A DNA stretch of 37,821 nt from assembly GCA_964395065.1 (NCBI GenBank), contig CAYNAM010000011.1:1-37821 (forward strand). The letters are read 5' to 3'. The translations under genes and the position numbers were made by a program. Below are positions 1 through 7,788 of this stretch, piece by piece. Source of the stretch: Entomomonas sp964395065 (lineage in GTDB: Bacteria > Pseudomonadota > Gammaproteobacteria > Pseudomonadales > Pseudomonadaceae). Within the stretch, counting starts at the first letter, position 1. Each line of letters starts with the position of its first letter. Under the pieces are notes generated by a model. It saw only the letters and a program-made list of their open reading frames with translations, had not been told where the DNA came from and did not search any database.

Positions 1-208
1 ATTAGCTTGTGCTTCTACGCTGGATAAAGAATTGCGCGATGGTACAACAGGAAATATCGAAGCAGCGAAGAAAGTAGGTCAATTGATTGCTACTCGTGCT
101 AAAGCTGCAGGCGTAACCAAACTAGCCTTTGATCGTGCTGGTTTTAAATATCACGGTCGAGTGAAGGCATTAGCTGATGCTGCTCGTGAAGGCGGGCTGG
201 AGTTCTAA
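1..208 (+). CDS. rplR: 50S ribosomal protein L18 (uL18), C-terminal part
   Basis: The reading frame enters the window at base 2 and runs 68 codons to a TAA at 206-208. The visible protein ends KALADAAREGGLEF, the standard C-terminus of bacterial L18, preceded by the TLDKELR and AFDRAGFKYHGRV segments. L18 binds 5S rRNA in the central protuberance of the 50S subunit. rpsE begins 3 bases after the stop, as in the spc operon. The N-terminal part (about 48 residues) lies outside the window. Confidence 0.95.
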   Translation, partial: LACASTLDKELRDGTTGNIEAAKKVGQLIATRAKAAGVTKLAFDRAGFKYHGRVKALADAAREGGLEF

Positions 209-211
209 GTT

Positions 212-742
212 ATGGCAAACGAGCAAAAACGTGATCGCGATAATCGCGAAGAAAAAGAAACACGCGACGAAGGCTATATTGAAAAATTAGTTCAAGTAAA
301 TCGCGTAGCTAAAACAGTAAAGGGTGGCCGTATCTTTACTTTTACAGCATTGACTGTCGTCGGTGATGGTAAAGGAAGAGTTGGATTTGGGCGTGGTAAG
401 TCGCGAGAAGTTCCATTGGCTATTCAAAAGGCTATGGAAGCTGCACGCCGTAATATGATTCAAGTTGATTTAAACGGTACAACATTACAGTATCCTGTTA
501 GATCAATTCATGGTGCATCTAAAGTCTATATGCAGCCTGCGTCTGAGGGTACTGGTATTATTGCCGGTGGTGCAATGCGTGCCGTATTAGAAGTTGCAGG
601 TGTGCAAAACGTATTAGCAAAGTGTTATGGGTCTACAAATCCTGTGAATGTTGTTTATGCGACGTTTAAAGGCTTAAGAGATATGCAGTCACCTGAGTCT
701 GTAGCTACTAAACGTGGCAAATCAGTTGAGGAGATTCTATAA
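212..742 (+). CDS. rpsE: 30S ribosomal protein S5 (uS5)
   Basis: This 176-residue protein is full length for S5. It has the N-terminal double-stranded-RNA-binding fold (about residues 22-85, with EKLVQVNRVAKTVKGGR and the GDGKGRVGFGRGKSREV loop) and the C-terminal alpha/beta domain (GTGIIAGGAMRAVLEVAGV). S5 sits at the back of the 30S subunit and contributes to decoding fidelity. It starts 3 bases after rplR and is followed 2 bases later by rpmD, so it is translationally coupled within the spc operon. Nothing unusual is seen. Confidence 0.97.
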   Translation: MANEQKRDRDNREEKETRDEGYIEKLVQVNRVAKTVKGGRIFTFTALTVVGDGKGRVGFGRGKSREVPLAIQKAMEAARRNMIQVDLNGTTLQYPVRSIHGASKVYMQPASEGTGIIAGGAMRAVLEVAGVQNVLAKCYGSTNPVNVVYATFKGLRDMQSPESVATKRGKSVEEIL

Positions 743-744
743 CC

Positions 745-930
745 ATGGCTACTGTTAATAAATTGAAAGTAACTCTTATCAAAAGCACAAATGGTCGTTT
801 AGCGAACCACAAAGCTTGCGTTAAGGGATTAGGTCTACGTCGTATTGGTCATACAGTTGAAGTATTAGATACTCCAGAAAATCGTGGGATGATCAATAAG
901 GCATATTACCTTCTTCGAGTGGAGGACTAA
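745..930 (+). CDS. rpmD: 50S ribosomal protein L30 (uL30)
   Basis: A 61-residue protein with the L30 pattern: LKVTLIKSTNGRLANHKA, then GLGLRRIGHTVEVLDTPENRGMI, and an ending YYLLRVED. The length is normal for the short bacterial L30. It lies between rpsE and rplO with 2-base gaps, the conserved spc-operon position, and shares the polycistronic message. Confidence 0.96.
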   Translation: MATVNKLKVTLIKSTNGRLANHKACVKGLGLRRIGHTVEVLDTPENRGMINKAYYLLRVED

Positions 931-932
931 TA

Positions 933-1373
933 ATGGCCCTATTTTTAAATGAAATAGCTAGCGCTGCCGGGGCTCGTCGTGCTAAATTGCGCGTAGGTCG
1001 TGGTATCGGTAGTGGTTTGGGTAAAACAGCAGGACGTGGTCATAAAGGTGTTACTTCACGTACTGGTGGTGGTGTGGCCCCTGGGTTTGAAGGTGGTCAA
1101 ATGCCTTTGCACCGTCGTTTACCTAAGTTCGGTTTTATTTCACAAAAAGCTTTAGATCGCGCGGAAGTTCGCACTTCTGAATTAGCTAAAGTACAAGCAG
1201 ATGTTGTTACATTACAAACTTTGAAAGAAGCCAACGTGATCAATGGCAGTGTTAAGCGTGTAAAGGTTGTATTATCAGGTAAAGTGGCTCGTTCATTTAC
1301 TCTGAAAGGTATTCCAGCAACTAAAGGTGCACGCGAAGCTATTGAAGCCGCTGGTGGTAAGTTCGAGGACTAA
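933..1373 (+). CDS. rplO: 50S ribosomal protein L15 (uL15)
   Basis: This 146-residue protein has the Gly/Arg-rich N-terminal extension typical of L15 (VGRGIGSGLGKTAGRGHKG, GGGVAPGFEGGQMPLHRRLPK), which threads into 23S rRNA, followed by the compact C-terminal domain. L15 is a late 50S assembly protein. Its stop codon abuts the secY start with no gap, which suggests coupled translation. Confidence 0.96.
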   Translation: MALFLNEIASAAGARRAKLRVGRGIGSGLGKTAGRGHKGVTSRTGGGVAPGFEGGQMPLHRRLPKFGFISQKALDRAEVRTSELAKVQADVVTLQTLKEANVINGSVKRVKVVLSGKVARSFTLKGIPATKGAREAIEAAGGKFED

Positions 1374-2702
1374 ATGGCAAAGCAAAACGCTCTCTCTTCA
1401 TTCGCAGGTGGTGGTTTAACTGAGTTATATTCTCGGTTAAAGTTCCTATTTTTGGCAATTATTATTTATCGGATAGGTGCCCATATACCTGTTCCAGGCA
1501 TTAATTCTGTAGCATTACAGAATATGTTTGATCAGCAAAGAGGAACGATTTTTGATTTATTTAATATGTTCTCAGGAGGTTCTCTTGAGCGCATGAGTAT
1601 TTTTGCATTAGGGATTATGCCCTATATTTCAGCATCAATCATCATGCAGCTCTTGAGTGCTGTTGTACCTTCCTTGGAGCAATTAAGAAAAGAAGGTGAA
1701 GCGGGGCGTCGTAAAATCACACAGTACACGCGTTATGGTGCGCTTTGTCTGGCAATTATACAGTCAATAGGTATGTCGCTGGGCTTAGCTAGTCAAGGTG
1801 TTACTTTTGATACTGGCTTCTCATTCTTCTTTGTCGCCGTCACAACATTTGTTGCAGGCTCAATGTTTTTGATGTGGTTGGGTGAGCAAATTACTGAACG
1901 TGGTGTGGGCAATGGTATTTCCATGCTGATCTTCGCAGGTATTGTTGCAGGCATCCCTACTGCTATAGTTCATTCTTTAGCTACTTTTAGTGATACTGGC
2001 GATCATTTGATGTCGCTTTTGACATTGATTGCTGTTGCTGTATTAATTATTGCGATCGTTGCTTTTGTTGTGTTTATTGAACGAGGCCAAAGACGTATTG
2101 AAATTAGTTATGCAAGACGTCAACAACAAGGCTATAAGAACTTTTCTAAACAGTCTAGTCATTTACCTTTAAAAGTGAATATGGCTGGTGTTATCCCCGC
2201 AATTTTTGCTAGTAGTATTTTGTTGTTTCCTGCATCTATTGCACAGTGGTTTGGCCAAAGTGAAAGTATGGGTTGGTTACAAGAAATAGCCAAGTTATTA
2301 GCACCAAACCAGCCACTATATGTTTTATTATTTATTGCTGGGATTGTCTTTTTCTGTTTCTTTTATACAGCTTTAGTTTTTAATCCTAAAGATGTGGCAG
2401 AGAATCTGAAAAAATCAGGAGCATTTATTCCTGGTATTCGTCCTGGTGAGCACACGGCTCGTTACATTGATGGCGTTTTAACACGCTTGACTTTGTTTGG
2501 AGCAATTTACATGGCAGCAGTTTGTTTATTACCACAGTTCTTGATTTCAAAGCTGGGTCTGCCATTTTACTTAGGTGGGACTTCATTATTGATCGTCGTA
2601 GTTGTTGTAATGGACTTTATGGCTCAAGTCCAATCGCATCTAGTGTCTCATCAATATGATTCTCTAATGAAAAAATCTAATCTGAAGAGTTATGGTAGAT
2701 AA
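1374..2702 (+). CDS. secY: Protein translocase subunit SecY
   Basis: SecY forms the protein-conducting pore of the inner-membrane Sec translocon with SecE and SecG. The 442-residue product is the usual length and shows about ten hydrophobic segments. Family signatures include YRIGAHIPVPGIN near the start, the GIMPYISASIIMQLL segment of TM2, GNGISMLIFAGIVAGIP, and the cytosolic loop KNFSKQSSHLPLKVNMAGVIP. The C-terminal loop FNPKDVAENLKKSGAFIPG contacts SecA and the ribosome. It directly abuts rplO, and rpmJ follows 35 bases downstream. Confidence 0.97.
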   Translation: MAKQNALSSFAGGGLTELYSRLKFLFLAIIIYRIGAHIPVPGINSVALQNMFDQQRGTIFDLFNMFSGGSLERMSIFALGIMPYISASIIMQLLSAVVPSLEQLRKEGEAGRRKITQYTRYGALCLAIIQSIGMSLGLASQGVTFDTGFSFFFVAVTTFVAGSMFLMWLGEQITERGVGNGISMLIFAGIVAGIPTAIVHSLATFSDTGDHLMSLLTLIAVAVLIIAIVAFVVFIERGQRRIEISYARRQQQGYKNFSKQSSHLPLKVNMAGVIPAIFASSILLFPASIAQWFGQSESMGWLQEIAKLLAPNQPLYVLLFIAGIVFFCFFYTALVFNPKDVAENLKKSGAFIPGIRPGEHTARYIDGVLTRLTLFGAIYMAAVCLLPQFLISKLGLPFYLGGTSLLIVVVVVMDFMAQVQSHLVSHQYDSLMKKSNLKSYGR

Positions 2703-2737
2703 TATCTGCCGATCTTATAAGGTTTGAGGAGCTACTG

Positions 2738-2854
2738 ATGAAAGTCCGTGCATCGGTAAAGAAGTTATGCCGTAATTGTAAAATTATTCGTCGCAATGGT
2801 ATTGTAAGAGTAATTTGCAACGCAGAACCTCGTCACAAACAACGTCAGGGTTGA
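2738..2854 (+). CDS. rpmJ: 50S ribosomal protein L36 (bL36)
   Basis: A 38-residue ORF, MKVRASVKKLCRNC through HKQRQG. It carries the zinc-ribbon ligands Cys11, Cys14, Cys27 and His33, so it is the zinc-binding (C+) form of L36. A TTTGAGGAG Shine-Dalgarno lies 8 bases before the ATG. It is the last gene of the spc operon here, as in other gamma-proteobacteria, and in E. coli its loss mildly raises secY-linked expression. Confidence 0.95.
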   Translation: MKVRASVKKLCRNCKIIRRNGIVRVICNAEPRHKQRQG

Positions 2855-2871
2855 TTGTGTTATTTTTTACT

Positions 2872-2902
2872 CTCAGTAGCTAGTGCGCTACTGAGTTATT
2901 TT
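2872..2902 (+). terminator. Stem-loop between rpmJ and rpsM (possible spc/alpha boundary attenuator)
   Basis: CTCAGTAGC at 2872-2880 pairs perfectly with GCTACTGAG at 2887-2895 around a 6-base loop, and TTATTTT follows. The 122-base gap between rpmJ and rpsM is the longest in the ribosomal block. The uridine run is interrupted, so partial termination or attenuation between the spc and alpha operons is likelier than a complete stop. No clear sigma-70 promoter is visible before rpsM. Confidence 0.55.
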
Positions 2903-2976
2903 AACTACAGCGTTAATATTTTAACCTTATTCCTGACTACCAAGGTTTTAAATAGCTGTCAAATGGAGTTTTATGA

Positions 2977-3333
2977 ATGGCCCGTATAGCAGGCGTTAAC
3001 ATTCCAGATAACAAACATACCGTTATCTCGTTGACTTACATTTATGGTGTAGGTCGCGTAACTGCACATCAAATCTGTGCAGCGACTGGTATTAATCCAG
3101 CCGCAAAGATTAAAGATCTTTCAGAAGAGCAGCTTGAACAGCTTCGTGGTGAAGTCGCTAAGTTCACAACTGAGGGTGACCTTCGTCGTGAAATTAACAT
3201 GAATATTAAGCGTTTAATGGACTTAGGTTGCTACCGTGGTTTACGCCATCGTCGTGGTTTACCTGTTCATGGTCAACGTACTAAAACAAATGCTCGTACC
3301 CGTAAGGGACCACGTAAGCCAATTCGCAAGTAA
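2977..3333 (+). CDS. rpsM: 30S ribosomal protein S13 (uS13)
   Basis: This 118-residue protein starts MARIAGVNIPDNKH and contains the helix-two-turns-helix region and the basic tail GLRHRRGLPVHGQRTKTNARTRKGPRK that reaches the P-site tRNA. S13 bridges the subunits in the head of the 30S. It opens the alpha operon. In E. coli the S4 protein represses this operon at a pseudoknot overlapping the rpsM start. I did not confirm such a fold here. Confidence 0.97.
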   Translation: MARIAGVNIPDNKHTVISLTYIYGVGRVTAHQICAATGINPAAKIKDLSEEQLEQLRGEVAKFTTEGDLRREINMNIKRLMDLGCYRGLRHRRGLPVHGQRTKTNARTRKGPRKPIRK

Positions 3334-3358
3334 TTGTCTACTATAGGATTTAATTATT

Positions 3359-3748
3359 ATGGCAAAACCTGCTGCTCGTACTCGTAAAAAAGTCAAAAAG
3401 ACGGTGGTTGATGGCATCGCCCATATCCACGCATCTTTTAATAATACCATTGTAACTATTACTGATCGTCAAGGTAATGCTCTTTCATGGGCTACTGCTG
3501 GTGGTTCAGGGTTCCGTGGTTCTCGTAAAAGTACTCCGTTTGCTGCACAGGTTGCAGCAGAGCGCGCTGGTCAAGCTGCGTTAGAGTATGGTTTAAAAAA
3601 TCTTGAAGTTAATGTTAAAGGTCCTGGCCCAGGTCGTGAGTCTGCAGTTCGTGCACTTAACGCTTGTGGTTATAAGATTGCTAGCATTACAGATGTGACG
3701 CCTATTCCACATAATGGATGTCGTCCACCTAAGAAACGTCGTGTTTAA
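3359..3748 (+). CDS. rpsK: 30S ribosomal protein S11 (uS11)
   Basis: The 129-residue product is full length. It has the basic N-terminus (ARTRKKVKKT), HASFNNTIVTITDRQGNALSWATAGGSGF, and the C-terminal DVTPIPHNGCRPPKKRRV motif that is almost invariant in bacteria. S11 lines the platform near the mRNA Shine-Dalgarno cleft. It lies 25 bases after rpsM and 14 before rpsD. The ATTTAATT stretch before the ATG offers only a weak ribosome site, consistent with coupling to rpsM. Confidence 0.97.
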   Translation: MAKPAARTRKKVKKTVVDGIAHIHASFNNTIVTITDRQGNALSWATAGGSGFRGSRKSTPFAAQVAAERAGQAALEYGLKNLEVNVKGPGPGRESAVRALNACGYKIASITDVTPIPHNGCRPPKKRRV

Positions 3749-3762
3749 GGAGGCAGTGAAAA

Positions 3763-4383
3763 ATGGCTCGTTATATTGGTCCCAAATGTAAACTGTCTCG
3801 CCGTGAAGGTACAGATCTTTTTCTAAAAAGCGGTTCTCGTGCATTAGAATCAAAATGTAATATGGAGACAGCACCTGGTCAACATGGTCAACGTCGTGGA
3901 CGTCTATCTGATTACGGTTTACAACTTCGTGAAAAGCAAAAAGTTCGTCGTATTTATGGTGTGCTAGAGCGTCAATTCAGCGGATATTATAAAGAAGCAG
4001 CACGTCGTAAAGGTGCAACAGGTGAAAACCTATTGCAAATTTTAGAGTGCCGTTTAGATAATGTTGTATTCCGTATGGGATTTGGTGCTACTCGTGCTGA
4101 AGCACGTCAGTTAGTTTCTCATAAGTCTATTACTGTTAATGGTCAAGTGGTTAATATTCCATCTTATCAAGTAAAGGCTGGTGATGTTGTTGCTGTGCGT
4201 GAAAAATCTAAAAATCAACTTCGTATTGCTCAATCATTAGAGTTAAACTCTTCTCGTGGTTTTGTTGCATGGGTTGAAGTGGATTCTAATAAGAAAGAGG
4301 GTGTGTTTAAAAGCATTCCTGAGCGTAGCGATTTACCAGCTGACATCAATGAAAACCTGATTGTTGAGCTTTACTCCAAGTAA
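3763..4383 (+). CDS. rpsD: 30S ribosomal protein S4 (uS4)
   Basis: S4 nucleates assembly of the 30S body and, in enterobacteria, represses the alpha operon. The 206-residue product begins MARYIGPKCKLSRREGTDLFL. An S4 RNA-binding domain spans about residues 95-160 (LLQILECRLDNVVFRMGFGATRAEARQ..VSHKSITVNGQ). The start is set by AAGGAGGC 10 bases upstream, one of the strongest Shine-Dalgarno sequences in the window. Confidence 0.97.
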   Translation: MARYIGPKCKLSRREGTDLFLKSGSRALESKCNMETAPGQHGQRRGRLSDYGLQLREKQKVRRIYGVLERQFSGYYKEAARRKGATGENLLQILECRLDNVVFRMGFGATRAEARQLVSHKSITVNGQVVNIPSYQVKAGDVVAVREKSKNQLRIAQSLELNSSRGFVAWVEVDSNKKEGVFKSIPERSDLPADINENLIVELYSK

Positions 4384-4405
4384 TTGCTAGATTAAAGGTG
4401 CTAAC

Positions 4406-5404
4406 ATGCATAGTATGCTAAATGATTTTCTGACTCCTCGACATATTGATGTCGAGGATATCAGTACAACTCGCGCTAAGATTACTTTAGAGCCTCTTGA
4501 GCGTGGGTTTGGTCACACACTAGGTAACGCATTACGCCGTATCCTGTTATCTTCTATGCCAGGCTGCGCTGTGATTGAAGTTGAAATTGATGGTGTGCTT
4601 CATGAGTACAGCACAATTGAAGGTGTGCAAGAAGATGTAATTGAAATATTGTTAAATTTAAAAGGTTTAGCAGTTAAGTTACATGGCCGTGATGAAGTAA
4701 CTTTAACCCTTTCTAAAAAGGGTGAAGGTGTTGTGACAGCAGCAGATATTCAGTTAGAGCATGATGTTGAGATTGTTAATCTGGATCATGTGATTGCACA
4801 TTTATCTAATAAAGGTGCATTGAATATGAAGTTGAAGATTGCTCGTGGTCGTGGCTACGTGCCAGCAGATACACGTGTTTCTAATGATGAAACTCGTGCT
4901 ATTGGGCGTTTGCAGTTAGATGCTACATTTAGTCCTGTTCGTCGTGTTTCTTATGTTGTTGAAAATGCTCGTGTAGAACAACGTACAAACTTGGATAAAT
5001 TAGTTCTTGATCTTGAGACGAATGGTACGCTTGATCCTGAAGAAGCAATTCGTCGTGCTGCTACAATCCTCCAGCATCAGTTAGCTGCTTTTGTTGATTT
5101 ACAAAGTGAGATTGAAACAGTTGTTGATGAGCCAGAGGATGAAATTGATCCTATTCTGCTTCGTCCTGTTGATGATTTAGAGTTAACTGTACGTTCTGCT
5201 AATTGTTTGAAAGCAGAAAATATCTACTATATCGGTGATTTAATTCAACGAACTGAAGTAGAATTATTGAAAACGCCGAATTTAGGTAAAAAATCTTTAA
5301 CAGAAATTAAAGATGTTTTAGCTTCTCGTGGTCTATCACTAGGTATGCGCCTAGATAATTGGCCGCCGGCAAGTATTAAGAAGGATGATCGGTCATTTGG
5401 CTGA
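4406..5404 (+). CDS. rpoA: DNA-directed RNA polymerase subunit alpha
   Basis: The 332-residue alpha subunit has the N-terminal dimerization and assembly domain (about 1-235: ITLEPLERGFGHTLGNALRRILLSSMPG.AV) and a C-terminal domain (about 250-325: LELTVRSANCLKAENI, LLKTPNLGKKSLTEIKDVLASRGLSLGMRL) that binds UP elements and activators. The ATG at 4406 is preceded by AAAGGTG at 5-base spacing. An internal ATG three codons later (4415) is the other candidate. It lies in the conserved rpsD-rpoA-rplQ order. Confidence 0.97.
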   Translation: MHSMLNDFLTPRHIDVEDISTTRAKITLEPLERGFGHTLGNALRRILLSSMPGCAVIEVEIDGVLHEYSTIEGVQEDVIEILLNLKGLAVKLHGRDEVTLTLSKKGEGVVTAADIQLEHDVEIVNLDHVIAHLSNKGALNMKLKIARGRGYVPADTRVSNDETRAIGRLQLDATFSPVRRVSYVVENARVEQRTNLDKLVLDLETNGTLDPEEAIRRAATILQHQLAAFVDLQSEIETVVDEPEDEIDPILLRPVDDLELTVRSANCLKAENIYYIGDLIQRTEVELLKTPNLGKKSLTEIKDVLASRGLSLGMRLDNWPPASIKKDDRSFG

Positions 5405-5445
5405 TTGTTATTACCACCGAGTAAATTTGGTAAGGAATTAAACCC

Positions 5446-5844
5446 ATGCGTCATCGTAAAAGTGGTCGCCATTTAAACCGTACTAGTTCTCATCGTAAAG
5501 CTATGTTCCAAAACATGGCTGTATCGTTGTTTGAGCATGAATTAATTAAAACTACACTACCTAAAGCTAAAGAGTTACGCCGTGTTGCTGAGCCTCTAAT
5601 TACTTTAGCTAAAGTAGATAGCGTTGCTAATCGTCGTTTAGCGTTTGATCGTACTCGTTCAAAAGAAGCTGTTGGTATTCTTTTTAATGAATTGGGTAAG
5701 CGCTATGCTAAGCGTCCAGGTGGTTATATTCGTATTTTAAAATGCGGATTCCGTCAAGGTGATAATGCACCAATGGCTTATGTAGAGTTAGTTGATCGTC
5801 CCTTGAACAAAGGTGCGGTTGAAACAGGTGATAGTGCTGAATAA
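5446..5844 (+). CDS. rplQ: 50S ribosomal protein L17 (bL17)
   Basis: The 132-residue protein begins MRHRKSGRHLNRTSSHRKAMFQNM and contains the conserved ELIKTTLPKAKELRRVAEPLITLAK and RPGGYIRILK segments. L17 lies near the exit tunnel of the 50S subunit. It ends the alpha operon and is followed within 20 bases by a strong terminator. In Pseudomonas catalase and bacterioferritin genes follow this point. Here the RNA-repair locus does. Confidence 0.97.
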   Translation: MRHRKSGRHLNRTSSHRKAMFQNMAVSLFEHELIKTTLPKAKELRRVAEPLITLAKVDSVANRRLAFDRTRSKEAVGILFNELGKRYAKRPGGYIRILKCGFRQGDNAPMAYVELVDRPLNKGAVETGDSAE

Positions 5845-5860
5845 GCATTAATCTGAAGTT

Positions 5861-5889
5861 AAAAAGCCAAGCTTTATGCTTGGCTTTTT
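5861..5889. terminator. Bidirectional terminator between rplQ and rtcR
   Basis: AAAAAGCCAAGC (5861-5872) pairs perfectly with GCTTGGCTTTTT (5878-5889) around a 5-base loop. Both strands end in uridine runs, so it can stop rplQ transcription rightward and rtcR transcription leftward. The rtcR stop codon (5888-5890 on the minus strand) overlaps the stem. Confidence 0.9.
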
Positions 5890-7504
5890 ATTTGCTATTT
5901 TTTATTTTTTCCCAATTAAGATTAAATTTAGCTAAGTATTTTTTTAATCGATCAGCATCATTGTTGCATTGTTTATTCAGGCGTGAAACAGCAAATAATT
6001 TACGTCCTGCCTCTGACAAGCTATTACTTTGTTGGCATGTTTTGATAACCTGTTCTAACTGATAGCGATCGAACTCATCAATAGGTTCTGTGATAAGGGA
6101 GTTATTGTCAGTAGGTATACTCCAATTTTTCCTTAGTCGATGGATTTCTTGGTTAACTTGCTCAAGCTCTATGTTGCATTGAGGCGCTAAAGTGGCCATC
6201 CGAGTGATGGATGCATTTAATTCTCGAAAGTTTCCTTTCCAAATTGCTTCTTTTGACATTGCAAAGTCTAAGTAACTCTTACGAGAGCTTTTATTAAATC
6301 GCGGTAGTTGACCATACTCTTTTGCGTATTGAATAAGTTCGTAGTCAATATTGGGTTCAATGTCTTCTTTACGTTCAGCAAGACTGGGCAGTTCATAATG
6401 CCATATGTTAATTCGCTCATATAGATCTGCTCTGAATTCTCCTGCTGAAATGGCATTATTTAGATCTTTATTTGTTCCGGCAATGAGTTGGAAATTACTT
6501 TTTATAGCGGTATCAGAGCCAAAAGGGTAAAAGATTTTTTCTTCAATAGCTTTTAATAACATTGCTTGCTCATCAAGTCCCAGTTCACCTATCTCATCTA
6601 GAAATAAAAGCCCTCCATCGGCGCTTTTTAAAAGACCTGTCCGTTGGCTGTGAGCTCCTGTAAATGCGCCTTTAGTATGTCCAAAAAGTGTCGACATAGC
6701 AGCGTCTCCACGAATTGTCGCACAGTTTATTTCTATAAATTGTCCAGATATTTGATGGTTGTTATATTTTAATAAATAGATTTGTTTAGCCAAAAATGAT
6801 TTTCCAGAACCTGTTGCACCATTTAATAAAATAGGTGCATGAGAACGGCTAGCCACTTGTTCAATTTCTGCAATGATACAATTGAATTGTTTATTGCGTG
6901 TTGCTATGCCTGATTTGAGCAGCTCTGTTGCCTGCTGTGTATAGAGTTGAAAGCGTGAAAGTATTTTATGGTAGCGATTTAAATCTAAGTCTATGACTGC
7001 AAGTTTTCCCTTGATGAGATCGTTTGGGGTTGGGTGTTTTCTTTCCTCTATGGGGGTAAAGGTTTTATTATCTTTGTTTGGTGGTGAGGTTTGTAGCAGT
7101 TTACTTGGATAAAAGCGTGACTCTGCTAATAAAAACCAGCAGATCTGTGCCACATGAGTACCTGTGGTGATATGTAAGAAATAGTCTTCACGATAAGTGT
7201 CGAATGGGTACTGCTTAGCTATATCCCACAGGGAAGTATAAACCTGTTCAAAATCCCAAGGATCAGTAATATCAATTTCTATTAAGTTTACTTGTGTTTG
7301 GGGGGAGAGTGTTTTTATATCATTGGCAACCTGTTTGGCTAGCTCTTTGTCTTCTTTATACATCAGTAGTTCAAAGCGAGAAATAGGTAGCTCCTCATGT
7401 GTACAGATGTCAACAGTCGGGCGCCATTGCAGCCAGCGCTTATTACCTCTACCGCGTGAATCAAGGATATTTCCTAAAAAACCAAAAACGATATTTTTTT
7501 TCAT
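5888..7504 (-). CDS. rtcR: RtcR: sigma-54-dependent activator with CARF sensor domain
   Basis: RtcR activates the RNA-repair operon at a sigma-54 promoter when its N-terminal CARF domain detects an RNA-damage ligand. The 538-residue product has the CARF-type Rossmann region at about residues 1-180, with the HITTGTHVAQ motif at 111-120. The AAA+ domain follows: Walker A GATGSGKS 229-236, the sigma-54 loop GAFTGA 279-284, Walker B GLLFLDE 298-304 and the arginine-finger region FRADLYERIN 357-366. A C-terminal helix-turn-helix (about 480-530) contains LSEAGRKLFAVSR. It is divergent from the slipin-rtcB operon, whose promoter lies 140 bases upstream of the rtcR start. All motifs needed for activation are intact. 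The start ATG is preceded only by AT-rich DNA with no good Shine-Dalgarno. Confidence 0.95.
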   Translation of the reverse strand: MKKNIVFGFLGNILDSRGRGNKRWLQWRPTVDICTHEELPISRFELLMYKEDKELAKQVANDIKTLSPQTQVNLIEIDITDPWDFEQVYTSLWDIAKQYPFDTYREDYFLHITTGTHVAQICWFLLAESRFYPSKLLQTSPPNKDNKTFTPIEERKHPTPNDLIKGKLAVIDLDLNRYHKILSRFQLYTQQATELLKSGIATRNKQFNCIIAEIEQVASRSHAPILLNGATGSGKSFLAKQIYLLKYNNHQISGQFIEINCATIRGDAAMSTLFGHTKGAFTGAHSQRTGLLKSADGGLLFLDEIGELGLDEQAMLLKAIEEKIFYPFGSDTAIKSNFQLIAGTNKDLNNAISAGEFRADLYERINIWHYELPSLAERKEDIEPNIDYELIQYAKEYGQLPRFNKSSRKSYLDFAMSKEAIWKGNFRELNASITRMATLAPQCNIELEQVNQEIHRLRKNWSIPTDNNSLITEPIDEFDRYQLEQVIKTCQQSNSLSEAGRKLFAVSRLNKQCNNDADRLKKYLAKFNLNWEKIKNSK

Positions 7505-7643
7505 TTTATCTAAAATTATAAATTAACTATAAAATAGTATAATAAATTAGGTAAAGAACAGCAATGTTAATTATTTGTTATATTAAGAATAAATTCATAT
7601 TATTCAATGAGATATATATATTTTTGTCGTTTCTTTTTTAAGT

Positions 7644-7659
7644 TGGCACAAGTTTAGCT
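7644..7659 (+). promoter_or_regulatory. Sigma-54 promoter of the tRNA-like/slipin/rtcB transcript
   Basis: The sequence TGGCACAAGTTTAGCT places GG (7645-7646) and GC (7657-7658) at exactly the -24/-12 spacing, against the consensus TGGCACG-N4-TTGC. Taking C7658 as -12 predicts transcription from about base 7670. It faces away from rtcR and toward rtcB, the known regulatory layout. The 140 bases between it and the rtcR start are very AT-rich and should hold the RtcR upstream sites and perhaps an IHF bend. I could not fix their positions. Confidence 0.85.
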
Positions 7660-7668
7660 ATATAAGTA

Positions 7669-7775
7669 GTGTCTATACAGTGGATGTTGCTTTAAATAGC
7701 AACAGGGTGCATTGCAAATCGTATCTGTTTTTGGTTAAAACGATTTTTAATCTGTATTCCTTACACTAAAGACAC
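7669..7775 (+). ncRNA. Multibranched RNA fold at the 5' end of the sigma-54 transcript
   Basis: Four helices can be drawn by eye. P1 pairs GTGTCT (7669-7674) with AGACAC (7770-7775). P2 stacks directly on it: ATACAG (7675-7680) with CTGTAT (7752-7757). P3 is the hairpin GTTGCT (7686-7691) with AGCAAC (7698-7703). P4 pairs AAATCGT (7716-7722) with ACGATTT (7740-7746). The 5' strand of P1 begins within one base of the transcription start predicted from the sigma-54 promoter, which argues that the fold is selected. A small hairpin, ACGTTT/AAACGT (7774-7789), links it to the tRNA-like element. No known RNA family is recognised and there is no coding frame here. Confidence 0.5.
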
Positions 7776-7788
7776 GTTTGTTAAAACG

